Source: Bacillus vallismortis (GTDB lineage Bacteria > Bacillota > Bacilli > Bacillales > Bacillaceae). From it: 64,000 nt of DNA. The position numbers and the translations under genes are program-made. Shown one piece after another: positions 35,195 to 45,900 of the stretch. Location of the stretch: assembly GCF_004116955.1 (NCBI RefSeq), contig NZ_CP026362.1:1404501-1468500 (forward strand), given 5' to 3'. How positions within the stretch are numbered: position 1 is the first letter of the stretch; each line of letters starts with the position of its first letter. The notes under the pieces were generated by a model. That model saw only the letters and a list, made by a program, of their open reading frames with translations. It was not told where the DNA came from and made no database searches.

Positions 35195-38100
35195 TTGAGC
35201 GAACATACTTATTCTTTAACCCATGCCCAAAAGAGAGTGTGGTTTACCGAACTGCTGGAGCCAGGCACCGGCATTTGCAATCTCACGGCCTGTGTGAAAT
35301 TCAGAGGCAATATTGATCATGATGCTTTAGAAGAAGCGTTGAATCATTCCATCTCCCGCAATGACGCCATCAGGTTTCAGCTGCTAGAAGGAGAGGAGCT
35401 TGAACCGCGACTCTACCTTGCCGAATATCAATATACTTCACTTGAAACAACAGACTTTTCAAATGTTGAAATGATAGAAATAGAGCAATGGATACAAGAC
35501 CAAGCAAGAATTCCATTTCAACTGTTCAACTCGCCCCTTTACCAATTTTCTCTCCTAAGAATCCACTCTCATGAGGTTTGGCTGTTTGCAAAATTCCATC
35601 ATATCATTATGGACGGCATCTCCTTAAACGTAATGGGAAATCAATTGATAGATCTTTATCAAAAAATAAAAAAGCAAGATCCTTTACCCGATCAGCCTGA
35701 GCCTTCTTACTTGAGCTACATCGAAAAAGAAAGTCAGTATCTACAATCTTCACGTTTTGCAAAGGACCGTTTATTTTGGACTCAAACCTTTCAGCAGCCG
35801 CCGGATTATCACTCGTTAGCCGGCCAGACGTCCTTCCAAAAACAGAGCACATCCGCATCTAGAGATACCATCACACTTTCACCTCATCTAGGGCAAACGA
35901 TTCGAATCTTTTGCGAAGAACAAAAGATCAATATCATTTCCTTATTCATGGCTTCATTTTACATATGCATCAGCCGGCTCACATCTAAAAAAGATCTTGC
36001 CATTGGCACCTACTATGGCAATAGAGGGTCAAAGGCTGAAAAAGAAATGCTCGGCATGTTTGTCAGTTCTCTCCCCATCAGAATAACAGTTGACCCTGAC
36101 GCGGACTTCTTTTCCTTTGTCCGCAGAGTAGGCAGGGAACAGCTTTCCGTTATGCGTCACCAACGGTTTCCTTATAATTTACTGGTGAATGAATTAAGAA
36201 AAGACCAGAAAAAATTACACAACCTTATCGGTATTTCTATGCAGTATCAGCCGCTCCAATGGCATAATGCAGACGGTTTTGACTATGAAACGGCGCTTTA
36301 TTTCAGCGGATACACCGCGAACGAGCTTTCTGTTCAAATACAGGAGCGTATAGACACTGGAACCATACAATTAAATTTCGACTATCAAAATATCTTGTTT
36401 TCTCTTGAGGATATTAAACGAATACAGCTCCATCTGCTTACGTTACTGGAAAACGCCGTTCAACATCCGTACAAATTTATAAAAAAATTAGATATGACTA
36501 ATGTAAAAGAAAAACAAAAATTGTTGTATGGGTTTAACAAGACGGAAGCTGTTTTGCCTATAGCGCCAAGCCTTCACGGGCTGTTTGAACGACAGGCGGC
36601 TTTCACACCGGAACGGCCAGCCATACGCTTTTCCGGCGGTTCACTGACGTACGCTGAGCTTGACATGTATGCCAGCCGTCTGGCTGCCCGCCTCGCGGCA
36701 CGCGGCGTTACGAAGGAAAGCGTCGTCGGTGTCCTGTCTGAGCGGTCACCTGACATGCTGATCGCTGTCCTTGCTGTCTTGAAGGCAGGCGGGGCGTATT
36801 TGCCGCTTGACCCTGCGTATCCAGGGGAGAGGCTGAGCTACATGCTGAAAGACAGCGGCGCAGCTCTCTTGCTGACACAGCCGGGATGCTCCGCGCCGAA
36901 CTTTTCTGGCGAAACGCTTGAAGTTGACATGACATCTCTTGCGGGCGAAAAAGCAGAAAACCTTGTGTTTGCTCCTGCTGACAGCGATTCTCTCGCCTAC
37001 GTCATCTATACGTCGGGCTCCACCGGGCAGCCAAAAGGAGTGGCCGTTGAGCACCGCCAAGCTGTTTCCTTTCTGACCGGCATGCAGCGCCAGTTTCCGC
37101 TTCAGGAAGATGACATTGTCATGGTGAAAACCTCTTTTTCCTTTGATGCATCTGTCTGGCAGCTGTTTTGGTGGGCGCTTTCCGGTGCTTCGGCGTATCT
37201 GCTTCCGCCCGGCTGGGAGAAAGATCCGGCATTGATCGTCAAAGCCATTCATCAGGAGCGTGTTACAACGGTTCATTTTATTCCGGCTATGCTGAACAGC
37301 TTTCTTGATCAAGCGGAAATCGAAAGGCTGAGTGACGGGACAAGCCTGAAGCGTGTATTCGCCGGAGGTGAACCGCTTGCGCCCCATATGGCAGCCCGTT
37401 TTGCTTCTGTATTGCCGCAAGTCTCGCTGATCCATGGATACGGGCCGACAGAAGCAACGGTAGACGCGGCATTTTACGAGTTAGACATAGAGCGGGACAG
37501 GGATCGCTTGCGGATTCCGATCGGAAGGCCCGTACCCGGTGCGCGTTTGTATGTGTTAGATCCGCAATTAGCCGTACAGCCTTGCTGTGTCGCCGGCGAA
37601 CTGTACATTGCCGGCGCAGGTGTTGCCAGAGGCTATTTAAATCGGCCGTCCTTAACGGAGGAGCGTTTTCTTGAGGATCCGTTTTACCCGGGCGAACGCA
37701 TGTATAAAACAGGGGATATGGCACGCTGGCTCCCTGACGGGAATATGGAATTCCTCGGCCGGTTGGATGATCAGGTCAAAATCCGCGGCTACCGGATTGA
37801 GCCGGGAGAAATTGAAGCGGCACTAAGAGGCATAGAAGGCATAAGGGAGGCAGCCGTGACCGTACGGACAGACAGCGGCGAGCCGGAATTATGCGCGTAT
37901 ATAGAAGGGCTCAGAAGAAACGAAGTGCGGGCGCAGCTTGAAACGCTTCTGCCCGGCTACATGATCCCATCCCATTTGATAGAGATGGAAGAGTGGCCGA
38001 TTACGCCGAGCGGAAAGCTGGACCGAAACGCCCTGCCAGCTCCTGGCGGAGCTGCAGATGAAAAGGCCTACTCAGCGCCGAGAAATGTGACCGAGATGAA

Positions 38101-41100
38101 GCTCGCCCAGCTATGGGAGGACGTCCTGAAAAACGGCCCTGTCGGGATTCACGACAACTTTTTTGACCGCGGAGGACATTCTCTAAAAGCAACGGCGCTT
38201 GTGTCCCGGATTGCCAAAGCATTCGATGTACAGGTGCCGCTGAAAGATGTGTTTGCCCATCCGACGGTAGAAGGGCTGGCTTCCGTCATCCGTGAAGGAA
38301 CGGACAGTCCATATGAAGCGATGAAACCGGCGGAACAGCGGGAGACCTATCCGGTTTCCTCTGCCCAAAAGCGGATTTATGTCCTTCAGCAACTGGAAGA
38401 CGGAGGGACCGGCTACCATATGCCGGCTGTATTAGAACTGGAAGGGAAGCTTGACCCAGAAAGGCTGGACAGGGCTTTCAAAGAGCTGATCAAGCGCCAC
38501 GAGTCGCTTCGGACATCCTTCGAACAGGACGAAGGAGGCGAGCCGGTTCAGCGCATCCATCCCGAGGTGCCGTTTACATTACAAACAGCAGTTCTCGGCG
38601 AACAAACCGAACAGGAAGCCGCAGCCGCGTTTATTAAACCGTTTGATTTCAGCCGAGCACCGCTGTTTCGTGCCCAAATTGTAAAGGCATCAGTGGAACG
38701 GCACCTGTTGCTGGTTGATATGCACCACATCATATCAGACGGTGTTTCCGTCAACATTTTGATTCGGGAATTCGGGGAGCTGTACAACAACCGGACCCTT
38801 CCGGCGCTTCCCATTCAATACAAAGACTACGCCGTATGGCAAGAAGGGTTTAAAAAAGGGGACGCATACCAGACGCAGGAGGCGTACTGGCTGAAGCAGC
38901 TCGAGGGCGAGCTGCCGGTGCTGGATCTCCCGGCTGATCATACCCGCCCGCCGGTGCGGAGCTTCGCGGGGGACAAGGTCTCGTTTACGCTTGATCAAAA
39001 GGCGGCATCAGGCCTTCATAAGCTGGCACGGGAGAATGGAAGCACACTGTACATGGTGCTTCTGGCAGCTTACACAGCGTTATTGTCACGCTTGAGCGGA
39101 CAGGAAGAAATCATTGTCGGCTCGCCAATTGCCGGCCGGCCGCACAAGGATCTTGAGCCGATACTCGGCATGTTTGTGAACACGCTGGCGCTTCGGGCAC
39201 GTCCGGAGGGCGGGAAGCCGTTTGTGCAGTATTTGCAGGAAGTGCGCGCCACTGCATTGGAAGCCTATGAGCATCAGAATTATCCGTTCGAAGAGCTTGT
39301 CGACAAGCTGCAATTAACGCGAGATATGAGCCGGAATCCAGTATTTGATTCGATGTTTATCCTTCAAAATGTGGAAAAGCAGGACGTAGAACTGGAAGAG
39401 ATAAAAGTCCGGGATGCCCATTTCGCGCAACACATTTCTTTATTCGATATCACGTTAATAGCAACGGAAACAGATGGTGCCCTTTGCTGCGAATTGGAAT
39501 TCAGTACAGAAATATTTCTGAAAGCTACGATTAAACGCTGGGCATTTCATTTTATCGAATTTCTGCATGCGGCCATTTCTAATCCTGAAACAAGACTTTC
39601 ACAAATAAACATACTTAGTGAAAAAGAAAAACAAAACATACTCACTGAATTCAACAAAACTCAAGTTGAATTTTCTCAAAAAGATGTTGCATTTCATCGC
39701 ATATTTGAAGCAAGAGCTGAAGAAACACCTGAACATATCGCTGTTATTGATGACAAAACACAAATTAGCTATCGGCTTCTAAACGAAAGAGCCAATCGCC
39801 TGGCACGGACATTGCAAAAAAGAGCAGGGACGAAGCCAACAGTGGCTGTTTTAGCCAAGCGCTCCATTGAGGCAATTGTTGGCGTACTGGCAGTGATGAA
39901 AGTCGGCGGAGTGTATATCCCAATCGATTCACACTATCCAAAAGCTCGCATTGAATACATTCTTCGTGATAGCGGTGCAGATATTCTTCTTTTACAACAG
40001 GAATTGAAGCATTTGATTTCAAACTCACCTGAATCTGAGATGTCTCACATCTGTCTTGAGGATGAAGCCTCATATGAAGAAAATAGCAGTAACCTTACCC
40101 TATCACCTGCTCTTGAAGACGCAGTATATATCATTTATACGTCAGGAACTACAGGTGCGCCTAAAGGTGTTATTGTCACCTATCGTAACTTTACTCATGC
40201 TGCTCTTGCGTGGCGTCAAATTTATGAACTGGATCAGAAGCCTGTCAGACTGCTTCAAATCGCAAGCTTTTCATTCGATGTCTTCTCAGGAGATTTGGCA
40301 AGAACATTGACCAACGGCGGGACTCTCATCGTTTGCCCAGAGGAAAAACGGCTGGAACCTGCTGAAATATATAAAATCATGAGCTCTAAAAGAATCACGA
40401 TGATGGAGTCCACACCTGCTCTCATTATTCCAGTGATGGAGTATGTATACCGTAACCAGCTCAAGCTTCCTGACCTAGACATACTGATTCTTGGTTCTGA
40501 CATGGTGAAAGCTCAAGATTTCAAAACATTAACAGAGCGCTTTGGCCAAAGCGTGCGCATCTTCAATAGCTATGGTGTCACAGAGGCAACGATTGATTCG
40601 AGCTTTTATGAAACAAGTACGGGAGAAGACTGGACGGGAGATAACGTACCAATCGGCAGCCCGCTGCCAAATGTACGCATGTACGTACTCAGCCAGACGG
40701 ATCAAATTCAGCCGATTGGCGTTGCCGGCGAACTGTGCATCGGCGGGGCAGGTGTTGCGAAAGGCTATCATCATAAACCTGACTTAACACAGATGAAATT
40801 TACAGAAAATCCATTTGTCTCAGGAGAAAGACTGTACAGAACCGGTGATCGAGCCTGCTGGCTTCCAAACGGAACGATCCGGCTTCTTGGCCGAATGGAT
40901 GATCAAGTGAAAATAAATGGATACAGAATTGAAACAGAAGAAATTGAAAGTGTTCTTCTTCAAACGGGGCTTGTCAGAGAAGCTGCTGTTACCGTTCAGC
41001 ATGATAAGAATGGACATGCTGGTTTGGCAGCATATATTGTGCCTTCAGATGTCAATACAAATGCTCTCCGTGCTGCTTTAACAAAGGAGCTGCCGGCGTA

Positions 41101-42880
41101 TATGGTTCCTGCGCATCTGATTCCTTTAGAAAACATGCCGCTGACCTTAAACGGAAAGCTGGACAAAAATGCATTGCCGGCTCCAAGTAATGTGTTGTCG
41201 CGCCCATATACCGCACCAGTTAACGACATACAAAAAACGATGGCGTCTATATGGGAAGATGTACTGAGCATGTCACAAGTCGGCATTCACGATTCCTTTT
41301 TTGAGCTTGGCGGAGACTCAATTAAAGCATTACAAGTGGCAGCGCGGCTGGCAGCTGAAGGTTGGAGCATGACAATACGCAACTTATTCCGTTATCCAAC
41401 AATTCAGGAACTAAGCGGACATATCACACCATTGGCATCTCAAGCGGATCAGGGGCCTGTGGAAGGTGAAGCTGACCTCACCCCGGTTCAGCGAAGATTT
41501 TTCGGACAGGCTCATGCTTTTCAATGTCACTACAACCAGTCCGTCATGCTTTTCAGTAAAAAAGGATTTAATGCTAACGCGCTTCGTCTAGCACTACGTA
41601 AAATAATCGAGCATCATGACGCCATTCGCATGGTTTTTCAACAAGACCAGAGGGGCCATGTCATTCAGTATAATCGCGGAACAAATCATGAGGACCATGA
41701 ACTGTTCAGCCTTCACCTCGCAGACTGGACAAAAGAGGCACAGGAAAGTACGCATCTTACTGAAAAACTAGCCGCTGAGGAGACCGTCATTCAAAGCAAA
41801 ATGAATGTACAAAAAGGACCTCTGCTACAAGCGGGTTTGTTTCAAACGGCAGAAGGGGATCATCTTCTGATTGCACTTCACCACCTTGTGATAGATGGCG
41901 TTTCATGGAGAATTCTGCTTGAGGATTTAGCGGCAGCATACCAGCAGGCTTTAGAAAACCAAGAGATCCAATTGCCGCCAAAAACGGATTCTTATTTGTC
42001 CTACGCCAATGGTCTTGCACACATAGCTGAAAATAAACAATTGCTTGCAGAAAAACCGTATTGGCAAACGATTTTGGACGCTCATAATGCTTTTTTACCT
42101 AAGGACACGGAAAATATGCCGGACAGACTGCAATTGAACAGTGATAGCTCGATGTTTGCACTATCCGGAGACTCGACTGAAAAATTGCTGTTTGAAACTC
42201 AGCAAGCCTATGGCACTGATGCCAACGAACTTTTGCTTACGGCTTTAGGATTGGCGCTTTCTGAATGGACAGGGCACGATCAAATCGTGATCAGCACTGA
42301 GGGACACGGAAGAGAAGGGCATCTTCCAAATATTGATATTTCACGTACGGTTGGCTGGTTTACTTCCATTTATCCTATTCTGCTGGACATGAGTATTCCC
42401 GAGCTTTTCGAAGATCAGCTCGCTTACCGAATTAAGACGACAAAAGATATGCTGAGAAGAGTGCCGAACAAAGGAACCGGCTACGGATTGTTAACACAAA
42501 TAGGAGAACTGCGGCATAAAGATCCTGAGGTCAGCTTTAATTATCTCGGCCAATTCAGCGAAGAGAAGGAAGCTGAAACATTTCAATTATCATGCTACCA
42601 GCCTCGTTGCGAAATAGCGGGTGAGAGAGATCGAGAATATGAGCTGGACATCAATGCTCTCATTACAGACGGACGGCTTCAAGTAAAAGCGGTATACACC
42701 CAAGTGTTCAGCAAACACGCAATTGAGTGTTTTATGGATCGTTTTAACAGGCATCTTATCGAGATCATTGAACATTGTTCGCAGAAAAAAACACGCGAAA
42801 AAACGCTCAGCGATTTCAGCAATAAGGAATTAACGTTGTCTGCATTATCTAGCATTGAAAATCTTGTGAAAGATCTTTAA
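35195..42880 (+). CDS. ppsA: Plipastatin/fengycin synthetase PpsA (Glu, D-Orn)
   Basis: The 2561-residue first NRPS of the operon; order C-A-T-C-A-T-E. The starter condensation domain (HHIIMDG, His135) joins the beta-hydroxy fatty acid. A1 has the ATP loop at about 607 and pocket residues DAWHFGGVD, a glutamate code. T1 carries the phosphopantetheine serine in DRGGHSLKA (Ser996). C2 has HHIISDG (His1177). A2 (ATP loop about 1650) reads DVGEIGSID, ornithine. T2 Ser2042 is in ELGGDSIKA, and the epimerase HHLVIDGVSWR (His2229) makes D-Orn. The C-terminal linker LSALSSIENLVKDL should dock with PpsB. Start is TTG at 35195 with CTGGAGGG upstream. Module 1 A-T-C is nearly identical to ppsC module 1. 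Confidence 0.96.
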   Translation: MSEHTYSLTHAQKRVWFTELLEPGTGICNLTACVKFRGNIDHDALEEALNHSISRNDAIRFQLLEGEELEPRLYLAEYQYTSLETTDFSNVEMIEIEQWIQDQARIPFQLFNSPLYQFSLLRIHSHEVWLFAKFHHIIMDGISLNVMGNQLIDLYQKIKKQDPLPDQPEPSYLSYIEKESQYLQSSRFAKDRLFWTQTFQQPPDYHSLAGQTSFQKQSTSASRDTITLSPHLGQTIRIFCEEQKINIISLFMASFYICISRLTSKKDLAIGTYYGNRGSKAEKEMLGMFVSSLPIRITVDPDADFFSFVRRVGREQLSVMRHQRFPYNLLVNELRKDQKKLHNLIGISMQYQPLQWHNADGFDYETALYFSGYTANELSVQIQERIDTGTIQLNFDYQNILFSLEDIKRIQLHLLTLLENAVQHPYKFIKKLDMTNVKEKQKLLYGFNKTEAVLPIAPSLHGLFERQAAFTPERPAIRFSGGSLTYAELDMYASRLAARLAARGVTKESVVGVLSERSPDMLIAVLAVLKAGGAYLPLDPAYPGERLSYMLKDSGAALLLTQPGCSAPNFSGETLEVDMTSLAGEKAENLVFAPADSDSLAYVIYTSGSTGQPKGVAVEHRQAVSFLTGMQRQFPLQEDDIVMVKTSFSFDASVWQLFWWALSGASAYLLPPGWEKDPALIVKAIHQERVTTVHFIPAMLNSFLDQAEIERLSDGTSLKRVFAGGEPLAPHMAARFASVLPQVSLIHGYGPTEATVDAAFYELDIERDRDRLRIPIGRPVPGARLYVLDPQLAVQPCCVAGELYIAGAGVARGYLNRPSLTEERFLEDPFYPGERMYKTGDMARWLPDGNMEFLGRLDDQVKIRGYRIEPGEIEAALRGIEGIREAAVTVRTDSGEPELCAYIEGLRRNEVRAQLETLLPGYMIPSHLIEMEEWPITPSGKLDRNALPAPGGAADEKAYSAPRNVTEMKLAQLWEDVLKNGPVGIHDNFFDRGGHSLKATALVSRIAKAFDVQVPLKDVFAHPTVEGLASVIREGTDSPYEAMKPAEQRETYPVSSAQKRIYVLQQLEDGGTGYHMPAVLELEGKLDPERLDRAFKELIKRHESLRTSFEQDEGGEPVQRIHPEVPFTLQTAVLGEQTEQEAAAAFIKPFDFSRAPLFRAQIVKASVERHLLLVDMHHIISDGVSVNILIREFGELYNNRTLPALPIQYKDYAVWQEGFKKGDAYQTQEAYWLKQLEGELPVLDLPADHTRPPVRSFAGDKVSFTLDQKAASGLHKLARENGSTLYMVLLAAYTALLSRLSGQEEIIVGSPIAGRPHKDLEPILGMFVNTLALRARPEGGKPFVQYLQEVRATALEAYEHQNYPFEELVDKLQLTRDMSRNPVFDSMFILQNVEKQDVELEEIKVRDAHFAQHISLFDITLIATETDGALCCELEFSTEIFLKATIKRWAFHFIEFLHAAISNPETRLSQINILSEKEKQNILTEFNKTQVEFSQKDVAFHRIFEARAEETPEHIAVIDDKTQISYRLLNERANRLARTLQKRAGTKPTVAVLAKRSIEAIVGVLAVMKVGGVYIPIDSHYPKARIEYILRDSGADILLLQQELKHLISNSPESEMSHICLEDEASYEENSSNLTLSPALEDAVYIIYTSGTTGAPKGVIVTYRNFTHAALAWRQIYELDQKPVRLLQIASFSFDVFSGDLARTLTNGGTLIVCPEEKRLEPAEIYKIMSSKRITMMESTPALIIPVMEYVYRNQLKLPDLDILILGSDMVKAQDFKTLTERFGQSVRIFNSYGVTEATIDSSFYETSTGEDWTGDNVPIGSPLPNVRMYVLSQTDQIQPIGVAGELCIGGAGVAKGYHHKPDLTQMKFTENPFVSGERLYRTGDRACWLPNGTIRLLGRMDDQVKINGYRIETEEIESVLLQTGLVREAAVTVQHDKNGHAGLAAYIVPSDVNTNALRAALTKELPAYMVPAHLIPLENMPLTLNGKLDKNALPAPSNVLSRPYTAPVNDIQKTMASIWEDVLSMSQVGIHDSFFELGGDSIKALQVAARLAAEGWSMTIRNLFRYPTIQELSGHITPLASQADQGPVEGEADLTPVQRRFFGQAHAFQCHYNQSVMLFSKKGFNANALRLALRKIIEHHDAIRMVFQQDQRGHVIQYNRGTNHEDHELFSLHLADWTKEAQESTHLTEKLAAEETVIQSKMNVQKGPLLQAGLFQTAEGDHLLIALHHLVIDGVSWRILLEDLAAAYQQALENQEIQLPPKTDSYLSYANGLAHIAENKQLLAEKPYWQTILDAHNAFLPKDTENMPDRLQLNSDSSMFALSGDSTEKLLFETQQAYGTDANELLLTALGLALSEWTGHDQIVISTEGHGREGHLPNIDISRTVGWFTSIYPILLDMSIPELFEDQLAYRIKTTKDMLRRVPNKGTGYGLLTQIGELRHKDPEVSFNYLGQFSEEKEAETFQLSCYQPRCEIAGERDREYELDINALITDGRLQVKAVYTQVFSKHAIECFMDRFNRHLIEIIEHCSQKKTREKTLSDFSNKELTLSALSSIENLVKDL
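36577..39339 (+). repeat. A-T-C repeat block, copy in ppsA
   Basis: About 2.76 kb matching 52006-54768 at a constant offset of 15429, so without net indels. Differences are scattered single bases. It runs from the start of the A1 domain (LHGLFERQAAF) to the end part of C2 (RDMSRNP). Confidence 0.9.
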
Positions 42881-42903
42881 CTTTGAAAAGGTGTGTGGAA
42901 TTG

Positions 42904-45900
42904 ATGGCACAATCGGCAAAGATTCAAGATATTTATCCGTTATCGCACATGCAGGAAGGAATGCTGTTTCATTCACTCATGGATTTCAGCTCAAAAGCCT
43001 ATGTTGAACAGACCTCGTTTACCATTACGGGAAATCTATGTATCGACTCGTTTCAAAAGAGCTTAAACCTGCTTGTTTCCCGCTATGATATTTTCAGAAC
43101 GATTTTTATTAAAGAAGTACCAGACCTTACAGGACCGCAGCAGGTGGTCTTATCAAACCGCGAATTGACAGTGCACAAAGAAGACTTTTCTCACCTGACC
43201 GATCATGAACAGCAGGCTCTGATCGATGCTTTTATGATCAAGGATCGGGAAAAAGGATTTGATTTGCAAAAAGATTCATTAATGCGGCTTGCCCTTTTTG
43301 ATAGAGGAAACAGCCAATATACATGTGTCTGGACACATCACCATATCATCATGGATGGCTGGTGTCTCGGCATTATTCTTAAAGAGTTTTTCAGCATATA
43401 TGATTCACTCAGCAATAACAGACCTGTGCAGCTTGGTAGCACGGTGCCGTACAGCCGTTATATCGAATGGCTTGGAGAACAAGACCAAGAAGAGACTGCC
43501 GCTTACTGGAGTCGATATTTGGAGGAATACGGCAATACCGCTTCTATTCCCCGGATAAAGAACCGCTCAGCGGACGCGGATTATATAGCCGCTCAGGTCC
43601 GCTTTTCTTTAGCGCCGGAAATGGTTGAGAAACTGACAGAGGCCGCCCAAAAATGGGGGGTCACATTAAATACGTTGTTTATGAGCATATGGGGCGTGCT
43701 TCTGCACCGATATAACGCAGCTGATGATGCAGTTTTTGGTTCCGTTATTTCAGGACGTCCGTCAGCGATTGACGGGATTGAATCAATGGTCGGCTTGTTT
43801 ATTAATACGGTTCCAGTACGAATTCGATCTGCGGAGGGCATGACGTTTTCTTCTCTGGTCCAAGCCGTGCAGGAGGATGTTTTATCATCTGAACAGCATG
43901 GGTATTACCCGCTTTATGACATTCAAAACCATAGCCCATTGAAGCAAGGTTTGATCGATCATATTTTTGTCTTTGAAAATTATCCTATACAGCTTGATCA
44001 GGCATTACGCATGGAGAGCGAAAATGAGGAAAATGCGTTGAAGCTGGGTGATATTTCAATGTCGGAGCAAACCAATTACGACTTTAATATCGTTGTCGTT
44101 CCGGGAGAATCATTTTATATCAAATTCAGCTACAACGCAGCCGTTTACGAACAAGAGGAGATGCTGAGGATTCAGGGGCATCTAAAACAAGCGCTGGATT
44201 GCATTTTGGCGAATCCTGATATTGCCGTCAGTGACATTGGTATCGTCCCGCCGGAGGAACAAAAACTTATCCGATTGTTTAACAAAACAGAGTGTCTTTA
44301 TGAGAACAAAACGACAGCTCGATTGTTCGAGGAACAAGCTCGCAAAACACCTGATGCTGCTGCATTGAAAATGGGGGATGAATGCTGGAGCTATCGCCAA
44401 TTAAACATAAGAGCCAATCAAATAGCGCACGCCTTAGTAGAAAAGGGAGTTGGAGCCGGAGATATCGTGGCTGTGATGATGGGCCGGTCAATGGAATTGC
44501 CTGCAGCTCTGCTTGGAATTTGGAAAGCGGGCGCCGCTTATATGCCGCTGGATCCACATTTTCCAACAGAACGTCTTTCTTTCCTGCTGAAGGACAGTCA
44601 AGCGGCTCAATTGTTGATAGAAGAAGACCTTATGCCATTCATCCCGCCGCACTATGAAGGAAATTTGATAACGATAGAACATACAGAAAATCAGCAAACA
44701 GAAACTCCAGATGTTCCGCTTGGCGATCTCGCCTATTTGATCTATACATCGGGAACGACAGGGCGTCCTAAAGGTGTTCTGGTTGATCATCAAGGCGTTG
44801 CCAATACATTGCAATGGAGACGGGAAGAGTATGGAATGACTGAACAGGATCTTTCCCTCCATTTATTTTCATACGTGTTTGACGGTTGTGTGACGAGCCT
44901 GTTTACCCCGCTGTTATCCGGTGCGTGCGTACTGCTAACAACGGATGACGAAGCGAAGGATGCTCTAGCCCTTAAGCGGAAAATAGCCGGTTATAAGGTC
45001 AGTCATATGATCATTGTTCCTTCCCTGTACCGGGTGTTATTGGAAGTGATGACTGCTGACGATGCAGAAAGTCTTCGGATTGTGACATTTGCGGGTGAAG
45101 CGGTTACGCATGACCTGCTTGAGATGAGTAAAAGAATTTGTCCTTCTGCAGAACTGGCAAATGAATACGGGCCCACAGAAAACAGTGTGGCAACAACCAT
45201 ATTGCGTCATCTGAATGAAAAAGGCCGGATCACGATTGGACACCCGATTGCAAACACGAAAGTAGTTGTTTTACACGGAAATCAACTGCAGCCGATTGGC
45301 GCGGCGGGTGAATTGTGCATTTCCGGCACGGGGCTTGCCAGAGGATACTACAAACAGCCAGAGCTGACAGAGAAAGCATTTTCTGATCACCTATTCCTTG
45401 AAGGGGAGCGGATATACCGAACAGGTGACGCAGGCCGCTTTTTGCCGGATGGAACGATTGAATATATTGGACGTTTTGATGATCAAGTGAAAATGAGGGG
45501 TTACCGCATTGAACTGAGAGAGATAGAAACAGTTCTTCGGCAGGCACCGGGGGTAAAGGAAGCGGCGGTATTGACTCGTAATGCTTCTGCTGAGGACAAG
45601 GAGCTGATTGCTTATATCGTTCCGAAAAAGGGTAACAGTTTCACCGATTTGCACCGGCATCTTGCCGGGGCATTGCCGCCCTATATGATTCCAGCAACTA
45701 TCATGACCATCAGCCGGATGCCATTAACATCCAGCGGAAAGCTTGATCGGGCAGCCCTTCCTGAACCAGAAAGCAATGCGAGCCTCACCTTTATGCCGCC
45801 CCGAACTTTAATGGAAGCTGACCTCGCACACATTTGGGAAAATGTGCTGAATAAACAGCGAATCGGTATTCGTGATGATTTCTTTCAGCTAGGCGGACAT

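Noticed and set aside
36746-37724. Long antisense frames in ppsA and, at the same offset, in ppsC
   Set aside because: They recur in both copies only because the sense DNA is duplicated; the translations are Arg/Cys-rich and resemble no protein.
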